Shown piece after piece: positions 1 to 7,840 of a stretch of 64,000 bases of DNA. How positions within the stretch are numbered: the stretch's first letter is position 1; each line of letters opens with the position of its first letter. Both the position numbers and the translations under genes were made by a program. Below the pieces are notes generated by a model. That model ran no database searches. It was not told the DNA's origin and saw only the letters and a list, made by a program, of their open reading frames with translations. Origin of the DNA: JBBIMS01 sp964531645 (GTDB taxonomy: Bacteria; Acidobacteriota; Aminicenantia; JBFLYD01; JBBIMS01); the NCBI GenBank assembly GCA_964531645.1, contig CAZHEF010000010.1, positions 1-64,000 on the forward strand, written 5' to 3'.

Positions 1-161
1 CCTTTTTTCAAAAATTTAATTTCAAATATGGAGGATACACCTTTCATAAATTTTACATAATAAATTTTACGCTACCAACTTCTAATCAAATTTTTCTATA
101 ATCCAGTATTTATGATATAATTTTTTTTTAAATTTTGGACACTTTAAAGGCAAAAGGATAA

Positions 162-1652
162 ATGTCCGAAAAGGTTGAAAATAACGATGTAGGTTTAAAA
201 GAATTTGAACCAATAATTGGACTTGAAATTCATGCTCAGTTGAAAACTGCCACAAAATTATTCTGTGGTTGCCCGATTAAATTCGGTGCTCCTCCAAACA
301 CCCTTGTCTGTCCAGTATGTCTTGGATTGCCTGGGGCACTTCCTGTTCTGAATAAAAAAGCAGTCGAATTTGCAGTTAAGGTTGCAATTGCCCTCAATAT
401 GAAAATTAATAATCCATCCTTCTTTGCCAGGAAAAATTACTTTTATCCGGATCTTCCCAAGGGTTACCAGATAACCCAGTATAAAACTCCCATTGCAGAG
501 GATGGCCATATTGAGATAATTCTTGATGGAAGAAAAAAGAGAATTGGGATTGAAAGATTAACCCTGGAAGAGGATGCAGGAAAAATGATTCATGATGCTC
601 CAGGGTTAGACGAAAAAAGCCTTATAGATTTCAACCGTTCAGGAGTTCCTCTTGTTGAAATTGTCACAAAACCAGATATATCTTCTCCTGAGGAAGCTGT
701 TGAGTTTTTCAGTCTTTTACGGAGCATTCTAATTTATCTTGAAGTAAATGACGGAAATATGGAGGAAGGTAATCTTAGATGTGATGCCAATATTTCCCTT
801 AAAGAAAAAGGTAAAAATGAATTTGGAACAAGGACAGAGATAAAAAATCTTAATTCATTTAAATTTTTGAAATCAGCTCTCAAATATGAAATTGAGAGAC
901 ATGCAGAGGAAATAAGAGAGGGGGGGAGAATAACTCTTGAAACAAGGACTTTTAACCCTTCAACGGGTGAGACAGTTTTAATGAGGAGCAAAGAGGAAGC
1001 CCATGATTACAGGTATTTCCCCGAGCCTGATCTTCCTCCTCTTTTTATTTCTGGTGAATTCATAGAAAAAATTAAAAAAGAAATTCCTGAGCTTCCTACT
1101 TCAAAAACTGAAAGATATGTAGAAGAATTTGGGCTTGGAATTGATCAGGCAAAGACGCTGGCAGAGAAAAAGGAGCTGGCAGATTATTTTGAAGAGGTTG
1201 TAAAGAAAACCTCAATGCCAAAAAAATCTGCAAACTGGATACTTGGAGATGTTATGAAGTATTTGAATGAGAATAATATCGAAATTGTTTCCTATCCTGT
1301 GTCGCCCATTTACCTTTCAGAACTTATTTCAGAGGTTGAAAACGGAAGAATACCGAGAAATATAGGAAGGGAATATTTGCAAATAATGGCAAAAGAAAGG
1401 AAGGAGTTAAAGGAAATTATTTCTGAAAGAGGGGAGGAGCTCATGGATGAAAGCTCTCTTAGAAAAATGGTAGAAGAGACAATAAAAGAAAATGAGAAAC
1501 CATTGGAAGACTGGAAAAAAGGGAAGACACAGGTATTTGGCTTCTTCATGGGAGAGGTAATGAAAAGGAGCAAAGGTAAGGCTGATGCAAATATTGTAAA
1601 ACAATTATTGAAGGAGATTCTAAATGAGTTTAGTAAGTCCGGAAGAGATTAA
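162..1652 (+). CDS. gatB: Asp-tRNA(Asn)/Glu-tRNA(Gln) amidotransferase subunit B
   Basis: GatB is the tRNA-binding kinase subunit of the GatCAB complex, which turns Glu-tRNA(Gln) or Asp-tRNA(Asn) into the amide form. The N-terminal signature EIHAQLKTATKLFCGC is present. Cys35, Cys37, Cys50 and Cys53 form the expected zinc site, and the C-terminal YqeY-like tail (KGKTQVFGFFMGEVMKRS onward) is complete. At 496 aa the length is normal for the family. The ATG follows a short purine-rich stretch (AAAGG). gatA and gatC are not adjacent, so the complex is encoded at dispersed sites. The 3' end overlaps the transketolase gene by 29 bp, which suggests co-transcription. Confidence 0.97.
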   Translation: MSEKVENNDVGLKEFEPIIGLEIHAQLKTATKLFCGCPIKFGAPPNTLVCPVCLGLPGALPVLNKKAVEFAVKVAIALNMKINNPSFFARKNYFYPDLPKGYQITQYKTPIAEDGHIEIILDGRKKRIGIERLTLEEDAGKMIHDAPGLDEKSLIDFNRSGVPLVEIVTKPDISSPEEAVEFFSLLRSILIYLEVNDGNMEEGNLRCDANISLKEKGKNEFGTRTEIKNLNSFKFLKSALKYEIERHAEEIREGGRITLETRTFNPSTGETVLMRSKEEAHDYRYFPEPDLPPLFISGEFIEKIKKEIPELPTSKTERYVEEFGLGIDQAKTLAEKKELADYFEEVVKKTSMPKKSANWILGDVMKYLNENNIEIVSYPVSPIYLSELISEVENGRIPRNIGREYLQIMAKERKELKEIISERGEELMDESSLRKMVEETIKENEKPLEDWKKGKTQVFGFFMGEVMKRSKGKADANIVKQLLKEILNEFSKSGRD

Positions 1653-2463
1653 GAGACTCCAGAATATTGCCCGAATTCTGAGAATAAACACTCTCAAAAT
1701 GTTAACAATAGCTGGATCAGGTCATCCTGGAGGCTCTCTATCTTCCGCAGATATAATTGCTGTTCTTTTTTTCCATAAGATGAAACTTGATCCCAAAAAT
1801 CCGAATTGGGAAGAGAGGGATAGATTCATCCTTTCAAAAGGACATTGTGCTCCAATCCTTTACTCTGCCCTTGCGGAGCTTGGGTTTTTTCCAAAAGAGT
1901 GGCTATGGAATTTGAGGAGGATAGATTGTCCTCTTCAAGGTCACCCTGATAGGTTGACAACACCAGGAATAGAAATGTCCACAGGATCTCTTGGACAGGG
2001 TCTCTCGGTGGGAAATGGCCTTGCCCTTGGACTTAGATTAAGGGGAATAAAATCAAAAGTTTATGTTTTGATGGGGGATGGAGAATTGCAGGAAGGGCAG
2101 GTCTGGGAAGCTGCAATGACATCATCCCATTATAAACTTGACAATCTTTGCGCTATTATTGATTACAATGGTCTCCAGATAGATGGATTTGTAAAAGATA
2201 TAAAATCCATTGAACCTCTCAGGAAGAAGTGGGATGCTTTTGGATGGCACACAATTGAGATAAATGGTCACGAGATATATGAGATAATAAATGCTCTAAA
2301 CAGGGCTGACAGAATGAAGGAGAAGCCAACAGTTATAATTGCTCATACAATAAAAGGAAAAGGGGTTTCCTTCATGGAAAATAAAGTGGAGTACCATGGT
2401 GTATCCCCGACAAAAGAGGAGCTTGAGAAAGCTTTGTTAGAATTGGAGAGGGAAGATGAGTGA
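1624..2463 (+). CDS. tktA: Transketolase, N-terminal (ThDP-binding) subunit
   Basis: First half of a split transketolase, which moves two-carbon ketol units in the pentose phosphate pathway. GHPGG lies at residues 33-37. The thiamine-diphosphate motif starts at GDG (151-153) and closes at the Asn near 182. The 279 aa length fits the separate N-terminal subunit found in many anaerobes and archaea. The start overlaps gatB by 29 bp but is supported by GGAG about 7 nt upstream. The next gene encodes the matching C-terminal subunit, and the two overlap by 8 bp. The symbol is by family only. Confidence 0.93.
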   Translation: MSLVSPEEIKRLQNIARILRINTLKMLTIAGSGHPGGSLSSADIIAVLFFHKMKLDPKNPNWEERDRFILSKGHCAPILYSALAELGFFPKEWLWNLRRIDCPLQGHPDRLTTPGIEMSTGSLGQGLSVGNGLALGLRLRGIKSKVYVLMGDGELQEGQVWEAAMTSSHYKLDNLCAIIDYNGLQIDGFVKDIKSIEPLRKKWDAFGWHTIEINGHEIYEIINALNRADRMKEKPTVIIAHTIKGKGVSFMENKVEYHGVSPTKEELEKALLELEREDE

Positions 2464-3397
2464 TTTGGTGGAAAAAAGTTTAAGAGAAGTTTATGGTGAG
2501 ACTCTTGTTGAGCTGGGAAGAAAAAATCCTAAAATAGTTGTCCTTGATGCTGACCTTTCTGGCTCAACAAGGACATATCTTTTTGCCAAAGAATTTCCCG
2601 ATAGATTTTTCAATGTTGGTGTCTCTGAGCAGGATTTGATAGGAACCGCAGCGGGACTTGCCCTGAGCGGATTGATACCATTTGCATCAACTTTTGCCAT
2701 TTTCCAGACAGGAAGAGCATGGGAGCAAATCAGACAATCTATTTGCTATGCAAAATTAAATGTGAAACTTGTTACTTCCCATGGAGGAGTTACTGTAGGA
2801 GAAGATGGACCAACCCATCATGCAACAGAAGACATTGCCCTCATGAGAGTTCTTCCAGGAATGACAGTAATTGTTCCCTCTGATTATTACGAGACAAAAA
2901 AGGTAATTGAAAAAATTGCTGAACATAATGGTCCGTGCTATGTAAGACTTGCAAGACCAAAATTTCCAGTTATTTTTAATGAAAATTATGAGTTTGAGAT
3001 AGGAAAGGGAAAGATAGTAAAAGAAGGCTCATCTGCAACAATTATAGCTATGGGTATAACACTTTTCCATTCTTTAAAAGCATCAGAAGAGCTTGAAAAG
3101 GAAGGGATTTCTGTCAGAGTGATAAATATGTCAACAATAAAACCAATTGACAGGGAGCTTATAGTCAATTCTGCGAAAAAAACGGGAGCAATTTTAACAG
3201 TTGAGGATCATTCCATAATTGGGGGGCTTGGTTCTGCTGTCAGCGAGGTTATCGTGGAGGAGTATCCAGTATACCAGAAAATTCTTGGTGTTCCGGATAC
3301 TTTTGCTCAATCAGGAAAGCCTAATGAACTATTAGACAGATGTGGAATTTCAAGTAATCACATTAGAAGAGCTGTTCTTGAACTTTTAAAAAAATAA
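2456..3397 (+). CDS. tktB: Transketolase, C-terminal (pyrimidine-binding) subunit
   Basis: Second half of the split transketolase (313 aa), carrying the Pyr domain and the C-terminal transketolase domain. The motif GVSEQDLIGTAAGLA (residues 55-69) contains Glu58, the residue expected to activate the thiamine cofactor. It overlaps the N-terminal subunit by 8 bp, so the two should be made in equal amounts and form an alpha2beta2 enzyme. Resemblance to DXP synthase and pyruvate dehydrogenase beta subunits is expected for this fold, but pairing with an N-terminal subunit makes transketolase much more likely. Confidence 0.92.
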   Translation: MSDLVEKSLREVYGETLVELGRKNPKIVVLDADLSGSTRTYLFAKEFPDRFFNVGVSEQDLIGTAAGLALSGLIPFASTFAIFQTGRAWEQIRQSICYAKLNVKLVTSHGGVTVGEDGPTHHATEDIALMRVLPGMTVIVPSDYYETKKVIEKIAEHNGPCYVRLARPKFPVIFNENYEFEIGKGKIVKEGSSATIIAMGITLFHSLKASEELEKEGISVRVINMSTIKPIDRELIVNSAKKTGAILTVEDHSIIGGLGSAVSEVIVEEYPVYQKILGVPDTFAQSGKPNELLDRCGISSNHIRRAVLELLKK

Positions 3398-3546
3398 AAG
3401 GTAAAAATATTGAGTGCGAGACAGGAAGAAAAGCAAGATTTGATAAGAGGAGAAAAGATAGAATGCGAATGATTAAAGAAGAGAAGATAATTCCTTTATA
3501 TCATTTTGTCTTTTTTGATTTTGCATTCTTGAATTTATAATAAAAA

Positions 3547-4212
3547 ATGATCCAGTTTTTTAGAGTTTATAAACAATATAGACCTCCAGCATACGCCCTC
3601 TTAGATATAAATGTTTTTATAGATAAAGGAGAGTTTGTTTTTATTACAGGACCATCGGGTGCGGGAAAGACAACATTTCTAAAATTAATTATGAGGGAGG
3701 AGCTTCCAACATCAGGGAATGTGGTTGTAAACGGCAGAAATGTTAAACAGATTCCAGACTCAAAGATTCATCACCTTAGAAGGTCAATAGGGCTTGTTTT
3801 TCAGGATTTCCATCTGATTCCCCAGTGGAATGTTTACGATAATGTTGCTGTAACTTTGAGAGTTCTTGGAGTTCCCGAAAAGGAGATTAGAAAAAGAGTT
3901 TTGAAAACCCTCAGCATGCTCGGACTTTACCACAGTGTCTGGAAATTCCCTCTTGATATTTCAGGAGGAGAGCAACAGAGAGTTGCAATTGCAAGAGCGA
4001 TTGTTAATAATCCTTTAATTCTACTTGCTGACGAACCAACAGGAAATCTTGATCCTGCTTTAACTCGAGAAATTATGCAAATTTTTAAGAATATAAATGC
4101 TCAGGGAACCACGGTTGTGGTTGCAACTCACAACATTGATCTGATTAGAGAGATTAAAAAAAGGACAATTTTTCTTGATAGTGGAAAGTTAGTAGGGGAG
4201 GAAAGTCATTAA
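3547..4212 (+). CDS. ftsE: Cell division ATP-binding protein FtsE
   Basis: ATPase of the FtsEX complex, which couples the divisome to cell-wall hydrolase activation. It shows Walker A GPSGAGKT (35-42), signature ISGGEQQRVAIARA (about 138-151) and Walker B LLADEPTGNLD (about 159-169). The 221 aa length is typical. No good Shine-Dalgarno precedes the ATG. Instead a TATAAT-like box (3536-3541) ends 5 bp before it, so the transcript could be leaderless. ftsX follows directly, with its likely start codon overlapping the ftsE stop. Confidence 0.94.
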   Translation: MIQFFRVYKQYRPPAYALLDINVFIDKGEFVFITGPSGAGKTTFLKLIMREELPTSGNVVVNGRNVKQIPDSKIHHLRRSIGLVFQDFHLIPQWNVYDNVAVTLRVLGVPEKEIRKRVLKTLSMLGLYHSVWKFPLDISGGEQQRVAIARAIVNNPLILLADEPTGNLDPALTREIMQIFKNINAQGTTVVVATHNIDLIREIKKRTIFLDSGKLVGEESH

Positions 4213-5095
4213 CCTGACATATCCGAGTGTATATCTTAAAACATTTCATCAGCTTCTAAGGGGAAATTTTCTGGTTAATCTTCTTTCCACAGCACTAATT
4301 TCATTTACCCTTTTTATTTACGGACTTTTCATTTACATAAATCATAACTTAAATTTGGGTGTTTCAAACATGTCAAAAGAATTAACTATTGTGGTCTTTT
4401 TAAAAGAAAATCCCGAGCCTGATGACATTGAAAAGGTTAAAATAATTTTAGAAGAAGCAAAAACTACTGAATGGAGATTTATTGATAGAGAAACAGCCAG
4501 AAAAGAATTCGAAGAAAAATTTCCAGAGCTTTTCTACCTCTTAGCAGAACTAAGCGAAAGTCCGTTTCCGCCCGCCTTTGAATTGAAAATTAAAATGGAT
4601 AATAAAGACAAATTTAATTCCCTTGAAAAATCTCTTAAATCAATACCATCGGTTGCACAGCTTTATACCAGCGGAGATTTCTCAAGGCAGGTTTCTAGCA
4701 TAGGGAGAATAATTGTCTTGGTGGGAATGTTCTTCAGCGCAGTTCTTTTTGTTGCCGCCATATTTACAATTTTTAATACAATAAGACTGAACCTTGTTTA
4801 CTATAAAGACATAATTGAAATTTTGAGGCTTGTAGGAGCAAGTCTTTCCTTTGTGAAAGTTCCTTTCTATCTCCTTGGCTTCTTTCTTGGATTTTTGGGC
4901 GGGGTCTTTTCAGTATTTTTCCTTTTTGTGATTACAAATGCTCTTATTTCTTACATTTCTCCCTTCATCAATATGATAAAAGGATTTTTCCCTTTTGTTT
5001 TTCTACCGTTACAGAAGATATTTCAAATTATCGGAATTTCTGTCATCATCAGCTTATTTACAACTTGGATTTCCATCAAAAGCTACATGAAGTAA
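4208..5095 (+). CDS. ftsX: Cell division permease FtsX (probable AUU start)
   Basis: Membrane partner of FtsE. The usual start-codon rule gives only a short form from TTG 4355, which would lack the N-terminal cytoplasmic tail and first membrane helix. The same frame is open back to 4196 and encodes both: INLTYPSVYLKTFHQLL, then a hydrophobic stretch around STALISFTLFIYGLFIYI. No ATG, GTG or TTG occurs there. ATT at 4208 lies 6 nt after GGAGG (4197-4201) and overlaps the ftsE stop by one base. This start gives 295 aa, a normal FtsX length. Three further helices occupy the C-terminal half. CTG 4214 is a weaker alternative. Confidence 0.8.
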   Translation: MNLTYPSVYLKTFHQLLRGNFLVNLLSTALISFTLFIYGLFIYINHNLNLGVSNMSKELTIVVFLKENPEPDDIEKVKIILEEAKTTEWRFIDRETARKEFEEKFPELFYLLAELSESPFPPAFELKIKMDNKDKFNSLEKSLKSIPSVAQLYTSGDFSRQVSSIGRIIVLVGMFFSAVLFVAAIFTIFNTIRLNLVYYKDIIEILRLVGASLSFVKVPFYLLGFFLGFLGGVFSVFFLFVITNALISYISPFINMIKGFFPFVFLPLQKIFQIIGISVIISLFTTWISIKSYMK

Positions 5096-5335
5096 AAAGC
5101 ATAAGTTAGAACTGACATTGATAATTTTGAAGGGCATCTTTAGATTTGGACTTCAAAGTTCTATTACATCCCCTTTCCCTCTGGTGTAGGAGAGCAAAGT
5201 GATTACCTAAATTCCGCAAGATTTTTGTAAAATTGCTCAAAATTGAGGGTTCAAAAATAAAATCCTTTGTTTATGCGAATCTATACTTGATAAGACTGAA
5301 TATTAGTTAGGGCTTTTTTATTCCAATTCTAATTT

Positions 5336-5344
5336 TGATATAAT
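5336..5344 (+). promoter_or_regulatory. Extended -10 promoter element before the hicB remnant
   Basis: TGATATAAT matches the extended -10 form (TG, one base, TATAAT) and lies about 20 bp before the hicB ATG. No good -35 box is visible. An AAGGAAG ribosome-binding site follows. Inference only. Confidence 0.35.
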
Positions 5345-5363
5345 ATACAAGGAAGTTTTAAAC

Positions 5364-5580
5364 ATGAAATTTAATGTTATTCTTGAACCCGCAGAAGAGG
5401 GTGGATTTAATGTGATTGTCCCTGCTTTAGATGGTTGTTTTACTCAAGGAGAAAACGAAGAAGAAGCTTTAAAAAAATGCGAAAGAAGCAAGCCTCTGTT
5501 ATCTTAAAGGGTTGGAAAAGGTAAATCAAATAAAGTCAAAACCTGGGGTTGTTTTAAGGGAAGTGGAGATTACTTTTTGA
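5364..5580 (+). pseudogene. hicB: HicB-type antitoxin, frameshifted
   Basis: HicB antitoxins bind and neutralise the RNase HicA and repress their own operon. The ATG frame gives MKFNVILEPAEEGGFNVIVP and then ALDGCFTQGE, a clear HicB N-terminus, but stops at 5505. Removing one A from the A7 run at about 5471-5477 joins it to the family continuation in another frame (NAKEASLCYLKGLEKV, ending VVLREVEITF with stop at 5578). The gene is therefore a one-base frameshift from intact. It could be a real mutation, slippage, or a sequencing error. Confidence 0.7.
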
Positions 5581-5681
5581 GTAAGACATTTTCAGGCAAA
5601 GAAGTAGTCAAGGCTCTCAGAGGAATAGGTTTTGTAGTTGTAAAAGGAAAAGAGCAAAAGGCAAATTGGACTAGACTCTAA
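5577..5681 (+). pseudogene. hicA: HicA-type toxin, truncated
   Basis: Reading from TTG 5577, which overlaps the hicB stop, gives LSKTFSGKEVVKALRGIGF and then VVVKGKEQ. This matches the start of HicA mRNA interferases (SGKE-v-kaL-k-GF-vvr-kGSH). The frame ends after 34 codons with WTRL, before or at the catalytic glycine-serine-histidine segment, so the toxin is non-functional as read. Order and overlap fit a hicBA operon. Both genes look dead or carry errors. Confidence 0.6.
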
Positions 5682-5719
5682 GATATTAAAGAGAAGCGAG
5701 AAAGGAAATAAAAAACATT

Positions 5720-5810
5720 GGAAATTGGAAATTGAAAAATGCAAAATGAAAGGATAAGGGAAAGAAAAGTCTGAAGCCAGAAGCTTGTGGCTTTCAGCCT
5801 GCAGCTTTTT
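5720..5810. repeat. Dispersed intergenic repeat (AT-rich plus AGC-rich words)
   Basis: An AT-rich block (GGAAATTGGAAATTG, GCAAAATGAAAGG) is followed by an AGC-rich block (AGAAGCTTGTGGC, CAGCCTGCAGC). Similar word mixtures recur at 27160-27200, 36680-36725, 38394-38445 and 49815-50020. No gene is visible here. Confidence 0.6.
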
Positions 5811-6476
5811 CTATTTTTTCTTCTCTATTTCCTCTAAGAATTTTTTTAGTTCTATTGACCTGTTGCTATTTGGGTCAAGTTTTATGCATTTTTTGAAATA
5901 AAATATTGCCTGGTCTTTAAGGTCAAGATTTTCATAACAGAGAATCCCTAAATTGAAATATGTATCAGGATTATTTGGATTTATATCTGCTGCTTTTAAA
6001 TACATTTCAAGAGCTTTTTTGTAGTCCTTCATTCCCTTGTAAGTTATGCCGAGATTTATATAATTTTTTTCATTTTTTGGAGTCAAGCCCAATTGTTTCA
6101 GATAAGCCTCTTCAGCCCTTTCATAAAGCCCAACCTGAAGATAACAATTTCCTATGTGTAAATAAATCTCGGGGAAATTTGGATTTTTTTCAGCCACTGC
6201 TTTAAAATCTTTTAATGCAGATGCATAATCCTCTTTATTGTAAAATTCCATTCCTCTTTTAAATAAAACATCGGGGCTCTCCTTTGGAGTTTTTGGAGCT
6301 GTTGCGCAATTAGTCAAAAGTAAGAAGAGCAAGACTGGCAAGACGAGCAAGAAAAGAATAAGGATTTTGGCTGATTGCTCAGAACTTGTAGTCCTCAGCC
6401 CCTTTGAACTTTTTATCCGGAATCTTGCAATGAAGTTTATATTTGCAAATAATAAACTTTTAAGATATTTTTTCAT
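5811..6476 (-). CDS. tadD: TPR lipoprotein, TadD-like pilotin
   Basis: Last gene of the Tad locus (221 aa). A lipobox LLTNC places the lipidated Cys at residue 57, followed by four to five TPR units (about 70-210). TadD is a TPR lipoprotein needed for Flp pilus assembly, probably helping the secretin, and the position here fits. The N-region before the hydrophobic core is unusually long (about 37 residues). The core itself (ILFLLVLPVLLFLLL) is encoded by a CTTGCTCGTCTTGCC-type sequence like the intergenic repeats nearby. A strong GAGGAGGAG site directly before ATG 6476 supports this start. It overlaps the upstream FHA gene by 4 bp. Confidence 0.75.
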   Translation of the reverse strand: MKKYLKSLLFANINFIARFRIKSSKGLRTTSSEQSAKILILFLLVLPVLLFLLLTNCATAPKTPKESPDVLFKRGMEFYNKEDYASALKDFKAVAEKNPNFPEIYLHIGNCYLQVGLYERAEEAYLKQLGLTPKNEKNYINLGITYKGMKDYKKALEMYLKAADINPNNPDTYFNLGILCYENLDLKDQAIFYFKKCIKLDPNSNRSIELKKFLEEIEKKK

Positions 6477-7840
6477 GGCTCCTCCTCGTATTGAGAGATT
6501 TTACTTTTAATCTTTCTTAAAAGTTCGCTATCTTCTGGATGGGTCTTTTCAAGGGCAAGTTTCCACTTTTTTATGGCTTCAGAATAATTTCCAACCCTTT
6601 CCAAAAGAACCCCCTCATTGTAAAGGGCTTCCGGCTCCTCCCTCATAGAATCAACTTTTTTATAGATTTCTTTCTTCATCTGTTTTGCTCTCTCGTTGAG
6701 TTCAATAATTTTTGATAATTTTTCTCCTCTGAAATTCTTGTTTTTATCTATGAAATCATCTGATTTTTCAATAAATGATTTACACAATGAATTTGCTCTA
6801 AAAACCTGATTTTCCTCGTAAAATTTTTTCATAGTTGCAAATTCGTTTAGAAGAAAATAATAACCTACTTCAAAGGAATTTCTTGCAATATAAGACCTTG
6901 ATTTTGCATATATTTTTTCGCCTTTACTCAATATCTCTCCTGAAACAGAGAGCTTTTTGAGTTTGTCGAATAAATTGACAACATTCCTGTGCCTTTCAAG
7001 GGCTTTTGATGAGTCTCCACTTCTCTCAAAATTTTCAGCCTCCTGAATAGCTCCCTCCATTTTTGAAAGGATTTCATTACCTCTTTCATCATCTAATACT
7101 TTTTCATCCGCTTTCCACACCTTTGGCTTTACTCCTTCTCCTGCAGGCATCTCATCAAGCTCTTTCTGGATTTTCTTCTTGTATTCAAGAGCAATCGTAT
7201 TTTCAGGGTTAGAGAGGAGGGCTTCGTCAAAATAGGTGGTTGCAAGCTCAAGGCTTTCAATAGCGTCTTTATATCTTCCTGTATTTTTAAAAAGGATTGC
7301 ATCTTCGAAGAGTTTTTTCCCTTCCTCAATTACTGCCGGGCTTTTCTCAGAAATATTTTTTTCTGCCGTTGTCTCTGAAACTGTTTTTTTCTCGGGTTTA
7401 GAACGAGTAAAAATCAAGACCCCTGCCACTACAAAAATTATGAGAAGCGAAATAATCGGAAATAACGGTATTCCCTTTTTCTTTTCAACTTTTTTCTCTT
7501 CCACCCTTTTTTCTTCAACTTTTCTTTCAAGTTTTGGAGCGGCGACTCCTTCTATAACAAAATCCATGGGATAAACCCCGAAAAGAATTTCGTCTCCATT
7601 TTTCAAAGGAGAAACCTTGACCCTTTCTCTGTTTACGAATACACCGTTGAAGCTTTTTAAATCCTCAACGTAGAATTTTCCATCAGAGCCAACAAAAATT
7701 CTTGCATGCTTTGTTGAAACAGACGGGTGATTCAGGATAATATCGTTATCCTGTCCCCTCCCTATTAAAATAGATGGCTTCTCTATTCTATAAGCTTTTG
7801 CAGTTCTATCTCCTTTCTTTTCCAGTAAAAAAGCAATCAC
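6473..7840 (-). CDS. FHA-domain membrane protein 1 of Tad locus
   Basis: A 455 aa protein with an N-terminal forkhead-associated domain (about 23-97; IGRG at 26-29, STKH at 42-45, then a SFNG turn at 63-66). A charged linker leads to one membrane helix (about 124-144) and an alpha-helical C-terminus with TPR-like repeats. FHA domains bind phosphothreonine, so the cytoplasmic face could read a Ser/Thr kinase signal. The C-terminal part would lie outside the inner membrane. It shares architecture with the next two upstream genes, which suggests tandem duplication, and overlaps both neighbours by 4 bp. Confidence 0.8.
   Translation of the reverse strand: MIAFLLEKKGDRTAKAYRIEKPSILIGRGQDNDIILNHPSVSTKHARIFVGSDGKFYVEDLKSFNGVFVNRERVKVSPLKNGDEILFGVYPMDFVIEGVAAPKLERKVEEKRVEEKKVEKKKGIPLFPIISLLIIFVVAGVLIFTRSKPEKKTVSETTAEKNISEKSPAVIEEGKKLFEDAILFKNTGRYKDAIESLELATTYFDEALLSNPENTIALEYKKKIQKELDEMPAGEGVKPKVWKADEKVLDDERGNEILSKMEGAIQEAENFERSGDSSKALERHRNVVNLFDKLKKLSVSGEILSKGEKIYAKSRSYIARNSFEVGYYFLLNEFATMKKFYEENQVFRANSLCKSFIEKSDDFIDKNKNFRGEKLSKIIELNERAKQMKKEIYKKVDSMREEPEALYNEGVLLERVGNYSEAIKKWKLALEKTHPEDSELLRKIKSKISQYEEEP

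Noticed and set aside
1..161. TATAAT at 116-121 as the gatB promoter
   Set aside because: The stretch is so AT-rich that the match means little, and no convincing -35 box is present.
5108..5162. Inverted repeat AGAACT...TTTGAAG / CTTCAAAGTTCT after ftsX as a terminator
   Set aside because: The stem is interrupted and no T-run follows.
7236..7574. Plus-strand frames opposite the FHA genes
   Set aside because: Shadow frames of AT-rich charged coding sequence; the minus strand has continuous FHA and TPR motifs.
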